31,801 nucleotides of DNA from JBKEDG01 sp047973085 (GTDB taxonomy: Bacteria > Bacillota_I > Bacilli_A > JBKEDG01): NCBI GenBank assembly GCA_047973085.1, contig JBKEBI010000042.1, positions 1 through 31,801 of the forward strand, given 5' to 3'. The notes under the pieces are model-generated. The model was not told the DNA's origin, did not search any database, and worked only from the letters and a program-made list of their open reading frames with translations. The translations under genes were made by a program, and so were the position numbers. Positions 30,965-31,801 of the stretch are shown one piece after another (position 1 is the stretch's first letter; each line of letters begins with the position of its first letter).

Positions 30965-31645
30965 ATGAAAGAGAAAAATAAATTTTTATCATTTAGAAAT
31001 ATTGCTGTTGCTGTAGTTGTAATTTCTGTAATAGCTGTGTCATTATATACATATAATTTAAGTAAAAAAGAGCAAATAGTTAATGATGCAATTACTCAAT
31101 TAAATAGTATTTTTATTAATTATGATGAAAAGTATATTGAGTTAGAAATAGTTACTGAAAATGAGGAATATAATTACCAACTTCAAGTATATGATGAAAA
31201 TAACAATTATTATATTTTAGAATCTAGTGCCAAAGATGTCGATTTTTTACTTGAATCTTACTGTGATAATAATATAGAGTATGTAAAATCTAATTACACT
31301 GTAGGATTTGAACTACTAAATACAAGTAATTGTTCAAATAGAATTTCAAATATTGCAACAGGATTTGCTGGTTTTGATTTTTCTTCACTTAAATCAAATG
31401 ACTTTGAAATAAAGCAAGATGGAGATAGTACTGAGTTAACTGCAAAGAAAAGAAGTTTATCTAATAATGTTTTTCTTGGAAATTTTGTTGATGAAAATGA
31501 AGTTGAATTTAGTAAATTTATTATTACAACAGCAGAAAATTCTACAAGTTTAAGCACTAAGTTTATTCATCCAATATATGGAGAAATGACAATAGATTTA
31601 AGTATTGAGTTAGAAAAAGTATTGGAAATTCCAGAATATAAGTAA
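30965..31645 (+). CDS. Membrane-anchored protein of unknown function
   Basis: I do not recognise this 226-residue protein. A short basic start is followed by one hydrophobic segment at about residues 10-31, so it is probably anchored in the membrane with the rest outside. The outer part is acidic, rich in Asn, Ser and Glu, and is predicted by eye to alternate short strands. It has two cysteines (ESYCDNN and TSNCSNR) and no motif of a known enzyme. The layout, a single anchor and a beta-rich acidic ectodomain, recalls DUF-type lipoprotein or sporulation-like domains, but I cannot name a family. It has its own strong promoter and a good AAGGGGG site, and stands alone before the putative insertion-sequence end. 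Confidence 0.7.
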   Translation: MKEKNKFLSFRNIAVAVVVISVIAVSLYTYNLSKKEQIVNDAITQLNSIFINYDEKYIELEIVTENEEYNYQLQVYDENNNYYILESSAKDVDFLLESYCDNNIEYVKSNYTVGFELLNTSNCSNRISNIATGFAGFDFSSLKSNDFEIKQDGDSTELTAKKRSLSNNVFLGNFVDENEVEFSKFIITTAENSTSLSTKFIHPIYGEMTIDLSIELEKVLEIPEYK

Positions 31646-31652
31646 TAAATAA

Positions 31653-31681
31653 ACTCACTTTTTTTGATTAATAAAGTGAGT
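31653..31681. terminator. Hairpin after the 30965 gene, lacking its T-tract on the plus strand
   Basis: The perfect 9-bp arms ACTCACTTT and AAAGTGAGT lie seven bases after the stop. On the plus strand the stem is followed by CAGACTGTAG rather than T residues, whereas the minus strand has TTTATTTATT. It may be a terminator whose tail was displaced by an insertion at 31682. Confidence 0.5.
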
Positions 31682-31693
31682 CAGACTGTAGAC

Positions 31694-31739
31694 AAAAAGC
31701 ATTGATATTTATCCTATGTGGATGAATTCCAATGCTTTT
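31694..31739 (-). terminator. Long stem-loop ending the window-edge minus-strand gene
   Basis: An outer 10-bp stem (AAAAGCATTG/CAATGCTTTT) and an inner 8-bp stem (ATTTATCC/GGATGAAT, one G-U) are separated by a 2x2 mismatch. On the minus strand the stem runs into TTTTT then GTC, an intrinsic terminator. Confidence 0.65.
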
Positions 31740-31746
31740 GTTATAT

Positions 31747-31801
31747 TTATATGCATATTTCACTAATATTTCCTATACCCTCTGTGCCATTTTCTTTAAG
31801 T
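31747..31801 (-). CDS. Partial reading frame at the window edge, C-terminal end only
   Basis: On the minus strand an open frame enters from beyond the window and ends at TAA (31747-31749) after 17 codons, LKENGTEGIGNISEICI. It sits directly ahead of a good terminator, as a real gene end would. The fragment is too short to name. A transposase is possible because of the adjacent IS-like end. Confidence 0.3.
   Translation of the reverse strand, partial: LKENGTEGIGNISEICI

Larger units (their letters stand above)
31682..31801 (-). mobile_element. Possible insertion-sequence end, cut by the window edge
   Basis: The junction begins CAGACTGTAGACAAAAAGC, which resembles terminal repeats I associate with IS1182-type elements, though from memory only. 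Just inside lies a minus-strand terminator and then a reading frame that enters from beyond the window. No transposase domain is visible in the short coding fragment, so the mobile-element call is tentative. Confidence 0.3.

Noticed and set aside
1..31801. CRISPR arrays, rRNA genes and long direct repeats
   Set aside because: No regularly spaced repeats or rRNA-like stretches were seen on reading both strands.

Overview
The window is a densely packed, strongly AT-rich bacterial chromosome segment. The gene content (single-chain glyS, dnaG-rpoD-trmK-nif3, PyrR-type attenuation, fused GshF, butyrate kinase, rubrerythrin) suggests a low-GC, probably anaerobic or microaerophilic member of the Bacillota, perhaps near the Erysipelotrichia or early Mollicutes. 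UGA is a genuine stop codon here: the C_GCAxxG gene, ispD and gshF all end in TGA, and Trp is written TGG. The mycoplasma code is therefore excluded. No rRNA, tRNA or CRISPR array was seen, and no gene-free stretch exceeds about 210 bases.

Layout. Positions 37-3325 lie on the minus strand: a TDT/SLAC1-type anion transporter, a C_GCAxxG_C_C redox-type protein, a BadF/MurK-type sugar kinase and rubrerythrin. Positions 3364-8142 are a plus-strand operon: an anchored unknown protein, ispD, an Fe-S aldo/keto reductase, a DUF1893 protein, ispF, butyrate kinase, and a thioredoxin-fold lipoprotein with an in-frame TGA exactly at the first position of its CxxC motif. Positions 8154-11802 hold pcrA, behind a LexA-like box, and a uracil permease behind a PyrR-type attenuator. 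Positions 11926-14294 hold a two-gene OpuC/EgtUV-type ABC importer whose promoter spacer is filled by a second LexA-like box. Positions 14387-21399 form the operon glyS, CDF transporter, dnaG, rpoD, trmK, nif3, gloA, ending in a bidirectional terminator shared with a convergent VOC gene. Positions 21900-30923 are one uninterrupted run: arsR, mnmE, mnmG, MATE transporter, gshF, folC and a HAD phosphatase. A final anchored unknown gene (30965-31645) is followed by what may be the end of an insertion sequence at the window edge.

Most notable is the 7642-8127 gene, a probable selenoprotein (U-P-Y-C motif). A GC-rich SECIS-like hairpin begins just after the UGA, and an intact thioredoxin cis-proline half follows. 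Other points of interest are the two LexA-like boxes, the ArsR-headed operon joining tRNA U34 modification with glutathione synthesis, and near-universal extended -10 promoters (TGnTATAAT).

Functionally the segment combines information processing (glyS, dnaG, rpoD, pcrA, mnmE, mnmG, trmK), isoprenoid and folate synthesis, and thiol/redox handling (GshF, glyoxalases, rubrerythrin, the selenoprotein, possibly ergothioneine uptake).
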